Position numbers and translations under genes: made by a program
Notes under the pieces: generated by a model
The model's input: the letters and a program-made list of their open reading frames with translations, nothing else
Database searches by the model: none
Told to the model about the DNA's origin: nothing
In this document: positions 1 to 12,760 of the stretch, piece after piece
Position numbering within the stretch: the stretch's first letter is position 1
Layout of the letters: every line of letters starts with the position of its first letter
Assembly: GCF_036417845.1 (NCBI RefSeq)
Contig: NC_089981.1
Location: 8,325,501-8,389,500, forward strand
Source of the DNA: Apteryx mantelli
Lineage: Eukaryota > Chordata > Aves > Apterygiformes > Apterygidae
Direction: 5' to 3'
DNA: 64,000 nt

Positions 1-1041
1 CATCCTTCGTCACCAGGGCACCCTCCCCATTCAGCAAAAGGCCCACATTTTCCCTAGTCTTCCTCTTGCTACTGATGTCTTTGAAGAAGCCCTTCTTGTT
101 GTCCTTGACATCTCTTGCCAGGTTTAATTCCAAATGGGCCTTAGCCTTCCTTGTCGCATCCCTGCATACTCTGACAACGTTCCTATATTCCTCCCAAGTG
201 GCCTGTCCCCCTTTCCACTTTCTGTATGCTTCCTCCTTCTGGTTGAGTTTTGCCAGGAGCTCCTTGCTCATCCATGCAGGTCTCCTGCCCCCTTTGCTTG
301 ACTTTCTACTCATAGGGAAGCACCGTTCTTGAGCCTGGAGGAAGTGATGTTTGAATATTAACCAGCTCTCTTGAACGCCCCTTCCTTCTAGGGCCCTAAC
401 CCATGGCATTCCTCCAAGTAGGTCCCTGAAGAGGCCAAAGTTTGCTCTCCTCAAGTCCAGGGTTGCGATCCTACTTAGTGCCCTGCCTCCTCCTCGCAGG
501 ATCCTGCACTCCACCATCTCATGGTCACTGCAGCCAAGGCTGCCCCCGACCTTCACATCTTCCACCAGTCCTTCTTTGTTTGTTAGTACGAGGTCCAGCA
601 GCACACACCTCTCCTTGTTGGCTCCTCCACCACCTGTGTCAAGAAGTTGTCACCAATGCTCTGCAGGAACCTCTGGGACTGTTTGTGCCTAGCTGTGTTG
701 TCCTTCCAGCAGATATCAGGGTGGTTGAAGTCCCCCATGAGAACCAGGGCCTGGGATCATGAGACTACTTCCAGCTGTCTGTAGAAGGCCTCATCGACTT
801 CCTCATCCTGATCAGGTGGCCTGTAGTAAACACCCACAGCAGTGTCACCCATGCTAGCCTGCCCTTTAATCCTTACCCATAAGCTCTCGACTCGCTCTTC
901 ATCCACCCTTAGGCACAGCTCAATACATTCCAGTTGCTCTCTCACATAAAGAGCAACTCCACCACCTTGCTGTCCTGGTCTGTCTTTCCTAAAAAGCACG
1001 TAGCCATCCATGACAGCATTCCAGTCATGCGAGCTATCCCA
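1..1041 (-). mobile_element. CR1 LINE fragment, ORF2 endonuclease region
   Basis: Read on the minus strand, this stretch encodes the endonuclease part of a CR1 non-LTR retrotransposon ORF2. Visible motifs are GYVLFRKDRPGQQGGGVALY, then [22 protein letters not shown], and a conserved SDHEMVE block (the catalytic D/H region of apurinic-type endonucleases). The frame stays open for most of its length, with one TGA at about 755-757 between EVVS and the following [10 protein letters not shown]. The element begins abruptly near 1041 inside the sequence WDSSHDWN, the usual 5' truncation of CR1. It runs off the window on the left, so its 3' tail is not seen. It is a dead copy with no 5' end. CR1 is the dominant LINE of birds and reptiles, which supports the avian call. 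Confidence 0.93.
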
Positions 1042-2460
1042 CTAGTTCAAAGAACTAACAGGGGTCAAAGCTTCTCTTTTTTGTTTGTTTTAATTCTACG
1101 GAGTAACAGTATTCCTGAAGCCATTTCATGTCAGTTAACAAGGTTTGGAGAAGCCCTTTGACAGTTGATTATAATATTGTTTTAGCAGAGATTTCACTAG
1201 AAACCATGAGACCTCTCTGCTGTCCTCCTTCTATATCCACTTGTTCTTTCAGCTCCACTGACTGCATTTCCTGGATCTCCGTGGTTGTAGTGGGATCCTA
1301 GGCACCTGGCACACCTACACTGTGAGGACCCAAAGTCCGGTGACCTAAATCCTACCCTTAGCTTTTACCAAGACTAAAGATAAATCCTTCCCACCCTAAA
1401 TACTTTACATTTATTTTATCTCTAAATGACGTTTTCTTGAACAATACGAGAGAAGAGAAAATGACCATAACTAGTAGAAGTGTTGCTGTGTCTTGTGATA
1501 GTCTCAGGGGGGACCTGTAGGTTTAGGTAATACCTCTGCATCTTGCTGGAGCTCACACAAATGCAGTTCACAGGAAAGCCTGGCTCTTGTGTGGACCAAG
1601 GCAGCCGTAAGAAGCTGTGACCAACAGCCAGGTGTTTACCCAAGCACAAATGTCTGATGAGGTCAGGAGCATGGCACGGGAGGAGCACTTGAGGCCTGGA
1701 GTTTATTAAGCACAGGATGGACTGAGGCCGGTATGGTAAAGGTGGAACATGAAGAGCCATCTTGGGGCACAGATCAAACATGTTACAGGGTGGAATTGGG
1801 TAACGGGGATGCTATAAATTGTTTGCATGACAAAAGATCCACTTGGGCAGGCCAGCTGCAGGGGAATAGGCCAAGCATGCTAAATCCTCATATGTAGTTC
1901 ATTGAATCACATAGGGACTGGTCCTGCTCCCTCTGAAATCACTGCAGGACATGTTATTCCCTTGCCAAAGAGCAAGTGCAGCTGTGTAGTACCAGACTAG
2001 CACGGCTGGAGTTAGCTCTTCTCAAATAACCTTGGCTTTTTGTTTGTCCTTTTTCAGCCCACCGTGAAACTTTCAGCAAAGATTTTTCCTGTGTCTTACA
2101 TAAAAAAGTATTTACCTGGTCCAGTCACCATTTCCTTTTCCTTTTGTTTTCCCTTTATTTCTTTTCAGTATGATTTGCCTTATATTTAGGGTTCTCTTTG
2201 ACAGTAGTTTTAATAGTATTCCCTCCACGACACATTGTATGATGAGTGTTCTTGGTTCTTCTCATATCCCTTTTCTTTGTCAGGAACATCCCACAAAATG
2301 GGTGATGCATATGTTGTTACTCTAATGCAAAGCACAGCTATAACGGAAATGCATCCTAAGGCAGCTCCAGAAAATGCAAAATGGACTGAGAAAATCAGAT
2401 GGATTTTCAGATGGAGAAAATATATTACCAAATACGCATGAGATCCATGAAGAGCAGAGA

Positions 2461-2482
2461 ACAACAACAACAACAACAACAA
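2461..2482. repeat. (AAC)n microsatellite
   Basis: About seven uninterrupted AAC units. It also explains the run of valines or leucines in the overlapping minus-strand frames. Confidence 0.95.
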
Positions 2483-3371
2483 ATCTCACTATTAAGTGGG
2501 TGCTAATATTCATCTAATTACTAGGACAGAAACAATCTATACAAAATAGGAATCTCTGTCAGCTAAAAACGTTTTTTTTTTTTTGCCCTGTTTGTCTTCT
2601 GAACTTTCTTTCCATGAGTCATTTCCTCTACACAGAGAGGATTAGAAGTCAAGAGCATGGCTGAATGCCCTGAAACTTGCTCCATGTTCAGACAAAACCA
2701 GACTTTGTGAGCTCAATTCTCCTTCAGTTTGAGCTGGTGTAGAGCGACCTCTTCACGAAAAGTCCTGAGGGATGTTGAGGGGACAAATTCCAGCTATCAT
2801 GCAGCTGGGAAATACTAGATTTCCAAGTGACAAGGTTGCTTAAGGGATGGGAGAGGAAGGCGAAAAGCAGGGCCAGAAACACCAGCAAGGAAAGCTTTGT
2901 AGGGAGTCCTTGCCTCTGACAGAGACAGGTTTGAGCTGCAGGGATCGATTCACTATGTCAGAACATGACAAAAAGCATCAGTTCTTTTTAAAATTGTTGG
3001 ACAAATGTGTCCCTAATTCCTCTTTGCATATGTATAATTTGTACAAGGGTTCTAATTTTCATGCTAACAAATGTGTTTGGACTGCACTCTGTCTACAACA
3101 GGTAAAAACGGTTTTTGATAGTATCTCTCTCCTGAGATATGGTCTTTAGCAGGCTATTTCCTGTTAGAGATCAGTTTCAAAAGAACGGTAATCCCGATGA
3201 GCTCGGAAACCATCTAGTGTTCAGAAAATGTAAGGTTAAGTTGGTGTCCAACCTTGCACAGCCTAGAAAGGACAACCTCTGATAGGATTTGGCTGCTTTT
3301 CCTGGAAAGGGCGTTCTGAATGCGGGTAGCCAAGAGCAAACTTCCAGTAAGAATTACGATGAGTTCTTGAG

Positions 3372-3376
<5 letters not shown>

Positions 3377-3410
<34 letters not shown>
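3377..3410. repeat. (TA)n microsatellite
   Basis: About 17 uninterrupted TA units, directly before GGGAGTGTGTGG. It produces the tyrosine-isoleucine runs in the minus-strand frames, which are therefore not coding. Confidence 0.97.
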
Positions 3411-3413
<3 letters not shown>

Positions 3414-5312
3414 AGTGTGTGGCCAATCCGCTTTAGGCCAGTTTCCATAAGGATGCAATACAGACTGCAGGGTTTCTTGGGGAAAAATGTGAAGGACTGC
3501 TGGCCCAAATCTCTGCTTCCTTCTGTGTTTACTGCTCCACTGCCTCTCTCCCTCCCTCACCCTCCAGCACTCTCCTCCCTGCTCTTCCATATCCTTGTAT
3601 CCTTATGCAGCTGATAAAAATCCCCAGGAAGGGATAAGCAGCAGCTCATAACAGTCCAGATTCCTGACCAGTTAACTGCCAGGGCAGATGTACTCGCACT
3701 TTACAAAGCTGAACAGGAAAAGCAGAAAAATAGTATCTGTACTTCTAAGTTTCATGTAATTGTGTCATCTTAAGTAGCATTAGCATATTACTTCCCCTCT
3801 CAGCTCACATCTGTTCTTTTAAGAAGAAAGAGAGTGAATGGCCTGTTGGGGATTACCTCTGACATGACGGATGACATGGAAAGTGTACAAGAGACCATGC
3901 AGTCAGCTTTGGCCCCAGCTCTCTATTTGGCTGAATTTCTTGCATTAACCCTATCAGCCCGTTTCACTGCAGGGATGTGTCACACTACTTGAGAGTCATG
4001 CTCAGAGTGAGATGATGTCCTTGACAGGTCGATCCTGCCTGTATTCTCCCTGTGATCCTCCAGAAGATGTTCTGGATTACTTCTGGCCAGGTTTTCACAG
4101 GGCCCTCGTGGGTCTTTGGAGCAGACTCCAGGAGAAGGGGACCGCCTGCTGTGTGCCTTCCTTCGCTGCCCCCGCAGGCTCTTGTGTGTCTGATAGAGCC
4201 TCACTGCCTCCCCAGCTTGCTGCTGTTTTACAGGAGTGCTTCTGGCCTGAAAGGGGGCTTGGCTCTACCCAGCAACCTTTGCCAGCAAATCAGGTGGTCG
4301 ACCCACTGCACCTCCTGCTACCTCCTTTGCAAGGTCAGGGCTAGCCAAGTTCTCTCCTACCTCTAGTGGCTTCTTTGGGATGGGAATTTGTCAGTCTTCC
4401 CTTCTCTCTGCCCTGAGGAACTTCCTACACAGTCCTGTGCCCCACAGATGGTGGGAGTTTTGTGGCAGCAGGGGGACTCTCTTCGTTATTCCCTTAGGAT
4501 TCCTTCCTTTGAACTCTGACACACTCACATCCCTTTTCTCATTTGTATTCCCACAACCTGCACCCTGCCTCACCCTGAATCTCTTCCTTTTTCAGGGAGA
4601 GCTTTCAGTTTGTGGCTGGAGGGAGGTTGGCCTGTTCCTTCTGGTAAGCAGGGACAGCATCCAGGCAGACACCTGGGGAAAAGCACTCAAGCAGAGGAGA
4701 ACATACATCCCCATATAGCTCTCCCTTCCTTCAATACATTGTGGTCATTCTTCCTTCCACGTTTCTTTTAGAAAACCTCCTTTTTTTCCCAAAAATGAAT
4801 GTTGAGGGGTGGGGAGAGATCCCTTACATGGTTTATTGCCAAAATAATTGTTTTTGAAATTATTTTTGACCAGACACTTTTGACAATATGTGGTCTATAC
4901 AATGGCTTTAGGAGCAAGAAAATTGATGGAGAAGGAGCTGAGATTTTTGCTCTCAGTTAACGTGAAGGTTGAAAGCAAGAAGCAAACAAAGACCAGGCTG
5001 ATACATTTCAAGATGGTGTTTAATAAATTTAGCACCCAAGGACAGTGACAGTAAGCAGAGTTAGAAAGCTATGCAGCCTGCTTCTCATGCCATATTGTGC
5101 AGGAGTCTAAATGAACAAAGGGCATTTGAATATGGGCTTAATGTAGCAGACTAGCAACATGGCTTGGGATAACCCTAAATTAAAGCCTTATATTCACTTC
5201 CCCCCTGCCCCGATTTCTAGAGTCCAATGGTTTAAAGGAATCTTCATAGTCTTCCTCTCTCTTTCCTTTTGTCTCCAATGCAGAAGGGGTTCAGGCAAAA
5301 GAAGGGATGAAT

Positions 5313-6266
5313 TTAAGAGGGCATAGTTATTGTTTTGTGGCTTTCCCATTCATCTTTGTCATCTGCTGAATCTTTAAAGGCCCTCTGGAAGGCCAGCCTG
5401 AGGGTGAGCCGAATCCTCCGATCCCTGTAGCTGCCCAGAATGAAGTAAAGAACTGGACTGAGGCTGCTATTGACGCAGGACAGCACAAAACCAGTCTCTG
5501 GGGAGTAGAGAAATTTATAGCCCCAGAAGTCAAAGAGGATCAGGACACTCAGCGGAACAGCAAAAATGAGGAAGAAGAGGACGGTGAGCATAATCACGGT
5601 GAAGAGCCTGCCTGTTTGGAGGTGCTGGGAGCTGCACTTGCCTTTGAGGAAGAGGGTGAGGCTGAATACCAGCATGAGGGGTGTGCAGAAGAGGAAGTCC
5701 AGGACTCCAATGGTGATGAGGAGTATGTGGCAGTTGCTGGAGGGGCGAACAGTGCTAGAAACTTACCCCAGCATGTTCAGCAGCAGCGAGAGGCTCCAGA
5801 GCAGGCCGGAGATGATGCCGGACTAGTGCTTTGGGCGATGGCTTTGGCACCAGATGGGACAGAGGACAGACAGGCACCTCTCAATGCTGATGGCTGTCAG
5901 GAGATAGAAGCCAGTCCCGTACATGAAAAGATCCAGGAAGAGGAATATCCCAAACTGCACTCCCACATTGAACTGCATCAGGCACTGAGCTCTTTCGATG
6001 ACAATGCAGAGCAGGTAGCCAAAGTCAGCGGCAGCCAGCTTCAGGATGTAGACAGTGAAGCAGTTCCTCCGGATGCGGAAGCCTAGGTACCACAGAACCG
6101 TGCCATTTCCCACCATGCCAGAGGCAGAGCTGATGAGGCAGAAGCTCTCCATGAACTTGAGGAGAGCATATGACGGCTCTGCCTTTTACACAGTTCCACT
6201 GTAATTAGCTCCATGAGCCAGGCTGGTTGTATTTGGAAGGAAGGTTGATGTAGTTTTAGCACTCAT
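5313..6266 (-). pseudogene. MRGPR-like: Mas-related G protein-coupled receptor (MRGPR) pseudogene, copy A
   Basis: A single-exon class A GPCR of the Mas-related family, full length (317 codons) from ATG at 6266 to TAA at 5313, all in one frame. The N-terminus has two N-glycosylation sequons (NTT, NYS). TM3 ends in the family motif ISIERCLSVLCPIW followed by HRPKH, and TM7 reads SSLSPVLYFILGS. Three in-frame stops break it: TAA at 6186-6188 (CAA in copy B), TAG at 5823-5825 (TTG in copy B) and TAA at 5763-5765 (shared with copy B). There are no frameshifts, so decay was by point mutation. Family members are sensory-neuron and mast-cell receptors. The segmental duplication breakpoint lies inside this gene at about 5571, so codons downstream of that point exist only in this copy. 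Confidence 0.9.
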
Positions 6267-8214
6267 AATGAGGGCTTCACTGTGAAGTATTGATCTGTCA
6301 CTGTCTCTGATTTCACACAGACCTGTAAGCAGAGAGCACAGAGGTGGTAGCTCGTGTGACTTTCTCTCATGATCATCTGGTGGTGTTTGTAATGCCTTTC
6401 CAGCTCTTTGTAGCCAGAGGTAGATTCAGGGAAGGATTGCTGTGTTTGGACTTGGAGCCCAGAGCTTCTATGTGTCATTTAAAACACCGTATCTGAGGCC
6501 AAATTGTGTGTGGCATGTAGGAAAAGCTAGATTACAATGTATGTGTCTCTTTTTGAACTTATTTCTTGAGGCTCCTTTTACAGCCAGTGGTGGGAACAAG
6601 TATGTTAAAATAAAGCAATGTTAGCTCAGATTGATCATACCCAAAAAGTTCCTCATTTTCTTGTCTTAATAAAAAGGGAACCCAGGGATATTAGCTCAGA
6701 TACAATTGTCTTTGCTTCATATAGCTAGGATTAGGTGAGATGAATATTGTCAAAAGTGTATAAAAATTGTAGATAGTCAACATACAAATTTAAGCAGCAT
6801 TAAATCAGACTTCTTCACACTTCTTCAGACTTCTTCAGACATTCTTTCACACTGTTCTGTCAATTCACCCTGCTCCCTCCCCCATGATACTGGGATTTGA
6901 ATGAGAATCTTGCCCCGCAAAAAACCTCCAAAACCAAAGGTCCAGAAATAAAATTCACTCCATTTTTGTCCCATGAGGTCAAACTGTGTGACTCTTTCCT
7001 ACTCGCCCTGCCAGCTGTTAATTTGGACATGACAAGATAGAGAAGTGCCATGAAAGACAGCAGGAGATAGTCAAAAAGAAGAGAGAAACAAGTCAAAACA
7101 AGGACAGTGGTGAAGAGGTGAATCATGGGATAATCTAACCGACACGAATAGTTCCTTACCCCTTTGTCAAATGCCACAGCAAGTGGGGAGACAGACTACG
7201 TGAATGGGTGAAATGTGACAAATTGAAACATTATTGTTTCATCTGAACAGCCCACCCTGTCTCCAGTGCTACATGGAAAGACTATGCAGGTAATCTCCTC
7301 GTCCAGCTGATGGCCGGGGCAGCGGGGATAGTTTTGCCGCATGAGTCTGCGGCAGGCATATACACCAGCAGTGCTTGGTTGAGAATCCAAGTGGAACCAT
7401 TGCACCTAACTTTATCCATTAAGAATACAAATGTCTCATTGCACTTAGCTTTTAAAGCTACCATTAGAATTAATGGAGGTTTAGGAGCACCTGCAAGGGT
7501 AATATTTTGGCCCTAAGATAGGTGTCTTAGGTGTGCACAGTCAGCTGCCTGTCTTTCTCTGCTGACTGCAGACACATCCCATGGTGCTAGCTTCACCTAG
7601 CGGCTTAACATCTGGATGGCTGAAGGCAGGTGAGGTGAATTGCACCCTTAATTTCATCACCACAGCTTGCAGGATGTGTCTTTTAGGGTTGACTGAACCC
7701 AGGGAACTTCTGGCACTGCGGCATACTCTTTTGTAGGGAGCTAGAAGATTCCATCCTCAGCCATTATGGGACCTCGAGTGTTTCTAACATCAAGCCTTTA
7801 GAGCCTGTTAGATCCAAGAAAGAATTTAAGTATGTACTTCTGAAACGGACTAAGGGAAATAAAAAGCATTGTCTCTTTCAGAAAGCAAGGAATGTCTGTT
7901 GTAGCACAGTTTGTTTCAGAACAGGCAGGTAAGTCCTGCATGTAACATCTGAGTCCAAACTCACCTTCTGTTTCTTTATCTTAGTAGAGTAGCTTACTGC
8001 TTGCCCAACAGCACTCACAAGGCTACCTGCTCCCTGAACATCTGTAGCAAGCCCACTGAAAATATATGGCCTTATGACTGTGTTCACTTCCTCTCCATCT
8101 GGTTGTGGGGTCGCAGCAGATCTCCCACAGTGAAAAATTATCAGACCTTGATCCACAGTAGAAAGTACCTGAAGCAGTTGCTAATTCTGTGAACCAAGTC
8201 TGCTGTGAGGAGAA

Positions 8215-8340
8215 AGGAAGACCCGATGGTTAGTGGTTACCCACCCTTTGGAGAATCCAGTTGCAGCACACTCCTCTGCCACAACCTCTCTGTGTGACCT
8301 GAAGCAATTTGCCAACTGATTTAAAGAGGAGGCAACTATT
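8215..8340 (-). mobile_element. Probable MIR-type SINE remnant, copy A
   Basis: On the minus strand the order of short matches fits the MIR core: an AAATTGCTTCAGGTCACACAG segment (compare the MIR core around ACTTGCCCAAGGTCACACAG), then GTGGCAGAGGAG, a GGATTC block, and TAACCACTAACC at the end. Divergence is high, as expected of an ancient amniote SINE. It is called by eye from motif order, without a repeat library. Confidence 0.5.
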
Positions 8341-9889
8341 TGAGTGGCACCTACCTCTGCCTTTGCCCACTCCAACCTTCTGACCAGGTGCTCACATTAA
8401 GAAAGTGGTGGTTTTACCTCCCTGCTGCCATCATCTCCACAAGGCAATTCACCCCACCTGAAATGTGGGTCATCCTCTGGAGGTGCCTCTCTCTCCATTG
8501 GCCATTTAGGGAACATCAGGTGATTACGTTTCTAGCTAAGGCATTTCAATCAGATTTCATAATGCTAAATAGCATCAGCCTGGGCCATTGATAGTGTACT
8601 GTCACGTAGTGTCAAACTGGTTGTAATGGACGCCCTGTGGAGATATGCCGAATCATCAAAAACTTTGCATTCCATATAAAGCAAGTGAAGTAACCATCCT
8701 ATGACTTCCATAGACCATTGCAAAAGCAAGTGGAAAAGTTGCTCACAGTTCTCATATATCTATTATAAGACTTTGGTAGACTCCTTTGGTAAGACTCCTG
8801 CCTCCAAAGCATATTCAAAACCTGAGTCTACTTCCTTAATGAAACTAATTAATGAAAGCCTGCATCAAATAGCAGCAGTCTAGCTGGTCTTTCTTTCCCT
8901 TGAGATTAAACATCCTTCCTGTGATTTACATGCTGAGTATAGTTCTTGTGGCAGCTGTTAGTCTGAACAAACTTGTCACCAAAAAGACATCTCCTTGTCT
9001 GGACACAGAGTTATGCTGTTGTGTTTTCTCAGCTAATCTTAATTGATCACCTAAGACCAAAACTGCTAGTGTTTGATCTCTGAAGAATGCCACCTTCTAT
9101 GACAGATGGGCAGTTAGGGCAATGCAATAGCATTTGTTCTTGGAAAAAGATCCCTAGAAAGAAGATCTCCTTATCTTGAAGATGATCGAGACAATTGTGT
9201 AGCTATAGACAATTTCTAACCAGCAGGAAAGGAAAATATTGGAGCTCCTTTCCCCCCGTTCTTTTTTCTCCTCCCTTCCCCTCACCATTTCTCCAAAATC
9301 ATGGCAGAAAGCAAGAGGCAGAGGGCAATGGCAAAGACCGCTGCAGCCATCCAGGAGTTTCTCACCTTCTTGTGGGTTCCTTGGTATTTCAGGGACTATT
9401 TGCAGCAACTGCCTGGTGTGGATCTGCTGGTGAAAATTGTCACCTGAATTCTGTGACTGATGGTCCAGATAAAATCCTTGTGCTGTAAAATCAAATCCTG
9501 GTGCTGGGTTTTAGACACTGTTAAAAAAAGCCATGGTCATTTCAATGTGATGTCTGGAGAAACAGCCAGTCACTCTCTTGGGGAAATATCTAGTTTGTTG
9601 CATGTGGTCACTTAGATTCCAACCACTTCCCCCTTCTCTCCCAGCACAGAACCTGTCACTGTCATGGCTTAGGAAATGCTTTCTCGCTACTTCTCCCTTC
9701 TTCAGACAGTCTCACGATATAAAGAACACAAGAACTGTCTGTCCAGAGTTATAGCTTGACTCTTGCACTGATGCTTTGCTTCCCAGCTGCATCCATGAGC
9801 AGCTCTAGTTTCACAGACCTTGCAGAAGATGGCCTACTGCTGCTCAGGGTCACACAGATTGAGAAATCGTCAGTCCTCTTCCCTAATGC

Positions 9890-10500
9890 CTGCTGCTGAT
9901 TTCACAACCTCCTTCAACACAACTTCTCATTCCCCAAGGGTCCACTGTCACTGCAGAACCTCCCTTAGCACATTCCTCACTACCGAGTGTCCTCTTCTGA
10001 CCTCAAAACCTCTCCCAACACAAGCTGTCACCATACATTGTCCCCTACTACTTCACATTACCTGTTCTACTGTAGGGTCTCCTTGAACTCTCTAGCCAGC
10101 CTTATGACACCTCAGCAGCCACAATTCTGCAACCTCTCCTAGTGTTACCCTTCAAAACACGATGCCCGCTTCTGATGTCACAAGGTCTTTCAACACAGCT
10201 TAACACCCACAGTATCACCTGCCACTTCATACAATCTTTCAGCACAGTCCCTCACCACACCTCAGGCACTTCTGATTTCACAAACTCCACGAAGACAGCC
10301 CCTGGCCATGTAGCATCCATTTCAAGTTTCACAACTTCCCTCCACACCGTGCCTTGTCCCCATCCTGCCCATCATCAAATTCACAACACACATTCTCCAT
10401 GGCTCTATCAACAAACCCCTTGCCAGTATTCACTATCCAGCTGCAAAACCTCATTCATCTCACCATGCACAGTCCCTCCTTGTCCAAATCACAGCTCCCC
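9890..10500. repeat. Degenerate CA-rich tandem repeat, copy A
   Basis: A loose repeat built on TTCACAACCTCCYTCAACACA, seen at least five times, for example TGATTTCACAACCTCC, TGACCTCAAAACCTCTCC, TGATGTCACAAGGTCTTTC and TGATTTCACAAACTCC. Units are uneven in length and diverged. The plus strand stays open here (9820-10086 and 10142-10522) because stop codons are rare in this base composition, so I do not read those frames as genes. Copy B has the same array at about 56080-56690. Confidence 0.7.
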
Positions 10501-11534
10501 TGAGCATGACCTGCTGCCATAGTGGTGTCCAGAGCCAGGTGCCAAGGTAAGTGGAATGAAAATGGAGAAAACACCTTTCTCCTTTGCTGGCACTAAGCAC
10601 ACCCCAACGGGGAATTATTTTGCAACAGCAGGAGGCAGCAATTCTTCATTTGGACTTGTGCATTAAGTCACCTCTGGTAGTCCATTTGGCTAGGGAAACA
10701 AAAGGACATGAATGTGATGCTAGCCAAGTTGCTGCCATGTGTGCCACTGGGTACAGAAAGTGGCAGGCTGACTCATACTAGGTTGGCAGACCAGATGCTA
10801 TTGGCCTGATCTCTGGCTTCTGTCATCTGTTGTTCCTCTTCCTTTCCCAAAGACTATAAGACTTTGTTTACCTTCTTACCCAATACTCTTGTTTCCTGCA
10901 GTGACTACTGATAACCCTCATTAAGCTGCCCAAGACTCCAGGCGACAGTAAAAGGACATTTATGTTAGGGGACTATTTTCACCAAGGCATTTCTTTACCA
11001 GTATTTATTCTCATTAACTGTAGGATTTCTGTTTTCACTGTGGAGATCGCTGGCATTCTGTACAGAGGAGATGGAGACATTAACTATGTTGCTATCAGGC
11101 CATTCCACATTTCCAGAAATTTCAGCAAAACAAAGGAAAGGACAGTAGCTGAGACAATGTCTTTCCTGACCTCCATGAGGCATAAGCTACAAATACACAG
11201 TAGAGTTGAGAGAAACGATGAATTTGACTTGGGCTTTGTTGAGAGGATATGCTGATATAAATCAGCATGTCTATTTGCTTCGTTTGTTTCATTTCATAGG
11301 TTCACCTTTGACTGCAGCTGCTCAGGTTAAGAAAGATGGGGCCCATCACGACAGTGAGATTTGTCCGCCCTAAGTTATTTTGTTTAAAAGCTAGATGTCT
11401 ATTTCACACCTAATTGCATCCTAAAATCAGTTCTGAGGTAGATCAGATGCATCTGCCTCCAGAGACATTCATTTTTTTCCGCAGAAGAGCCTAGAGTGAC
11501 TAAGTCAGGGTTAAATTTGCTGACTTCCACTGGC

Positions 11535-11590
11535 ATTAAATAGGTGACTTCCTCCCTCAGTTTCCCAACTAGTAAATGAAGGATTTTTTT
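11535..11590 (+). mobile_element. Possible MIR fragment, copy A
   Basis: The segment CCCTCAGTTTCCCAACTAG followed by TAAATGAAGG resembles the MIR consensus around CCTCAGTTTCCTCATCTGTAA. It is short and diverged, so this is a weak call. The same fragment is present in copy B near 57735-57780. Confidence 0.35.
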
Positions 11591-12720
11591 GACTGACTTG
11601 GTAATTCACTGACCTCTGTTAAAACATGCAAAATCTTGCAAAGAGGCTTTATTCACTGGATTTCCAGTGATGAAATTTCTGGTGAGATAGGACTTGGAGG
11701 GTCATCAAGAGGTCACCCAGGACATCTTCTGCCCCTATAAAAGCTTAATTGTACCACCCCTGAGAGAAATGAGCCCAACCTGTCCTTAGAAGACTTCTGT
11801 GATAGGAATTCTCTACCATCCCTGGAGGATGGTGACTCTTCCTACAGCTTGAGGTTTCTTTCTGTTTTTCCTTTAATGAAGATTTCTCTTTTACATGTTT
11901 ATTGGAATACACAGAAGTTAAAAAAGGAGAGGAAATATCTGGATTACAAATGGACTGTTTTAGCATTCACAATGCTAGAAAGCCAGAGCAGTGGACCTAA
12001 TGGCCCTTTACACATGGGAAATCCATAAAACTATCAGCTTGGAGTAAGGAAGAACTCCGAGAAGCGTTAACTGCATAGTTCCATGCATATGCTTGTCCAG
12101 TTGAATACTCAGCTACTCCTTTGACTGTTATTTCTTATGGAGAAACCCTGAAATGCCTTTGTGATATCATTAGAAAAGCATTGACTGACAACTGTTTCTT
12201 TAAAATATATTTACTTAAACTTTTCAGTCAAGACAGAACTCATTCTCCTCCTTTGCCCCTTTCTTTCACGCCTTCCCTTCACTAAGCCTCCACCCCTCCT
12301 TCCTCCAGCCCCAAGAGCCCTCCAGGTGGAAGATTTCCTGGGAGAGGGTTAAAGGTTGGTGCTTAAATGTTTTTCTTCTCAGCCCTGGGATATGAAAGCA
12401 TCATTCAGCACACCCAGGTCACATCATCCACACAGCCTATTAAACCACTTCTCACATAGGCAGGAAACATCAAGATACACTTGTGACACACGAAAGCAAG
12501 TAATGAATTAGATGGGGTTGGATTATACACTAACAGCCACCTCCTAAGCAAGTTTTGGAAGCTTTCCAGAAGCCATTCTATGTTCTTTAAAGGTGCTGTG
12601 CTCTAACACATTCATACCAGGGGAGACAGAAGTTGAGGAGATAAAGTTGTACAGCCCTTACACAAAAAATTAGATCTCTAAACACAGGTGAGGTAAGTTT
12701 TGCAGCTTCTCTGGCTTCTC

Positions 12721-12760
12721 GCTTTGCTTCGCTTTGCTTTGCTTTGTTTTGCTTTGCTTT
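12721..12760. repeat. (GCTTT)n pentamer tract, copy A
   Basis: About eight GCTTT units with single substitutions. The copy B counterpart (58924-58965) differs in unit order and in the position of GTTTT variants, so the tract has changed since the duplication. Confidence 0.9.

Larger units (their letters stand above)
1042..5312. other. Intergenic spacer with simple repeats
   Basis: I see no gene here. Short reading frames on both strands lack recognisable motifs, and none chains with splice signals. Contents are an AAC trinucleotide tract (2461-2482), a T run (about 2572-2584) and a TA dinucleotide tract (3377-3410). The stretch 4010-4720 has longer open frames on the plus strand, but they are C/T-rich and match nothing I know. 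Confidence 0.6.

Noticed and set aside
5616-6086. 156-codon plus-strand frame opposite the MRGPR pseudogene (also at 51332-52144)
   Set aside because: Antisense shadow of the receptor: the receptor codons account for its open frame and its E/Q-rich composition.
9301-9447. 48-codon plus-strand frame starting MAESKRQRAMAK, conserved in copy B
   Set aside because: Conservation only reflects the recent duplication. The opposite strand offers a signal-peptide-like reading, and neither is supported by homology known to me.
9820-10522. Plus-strand frames of 88 and 126 codons (also at 56010-56712)
   Set aside because: They lie on a degenerate CA-rich tandem repeat poor in stop codons; no domain is recognisable.
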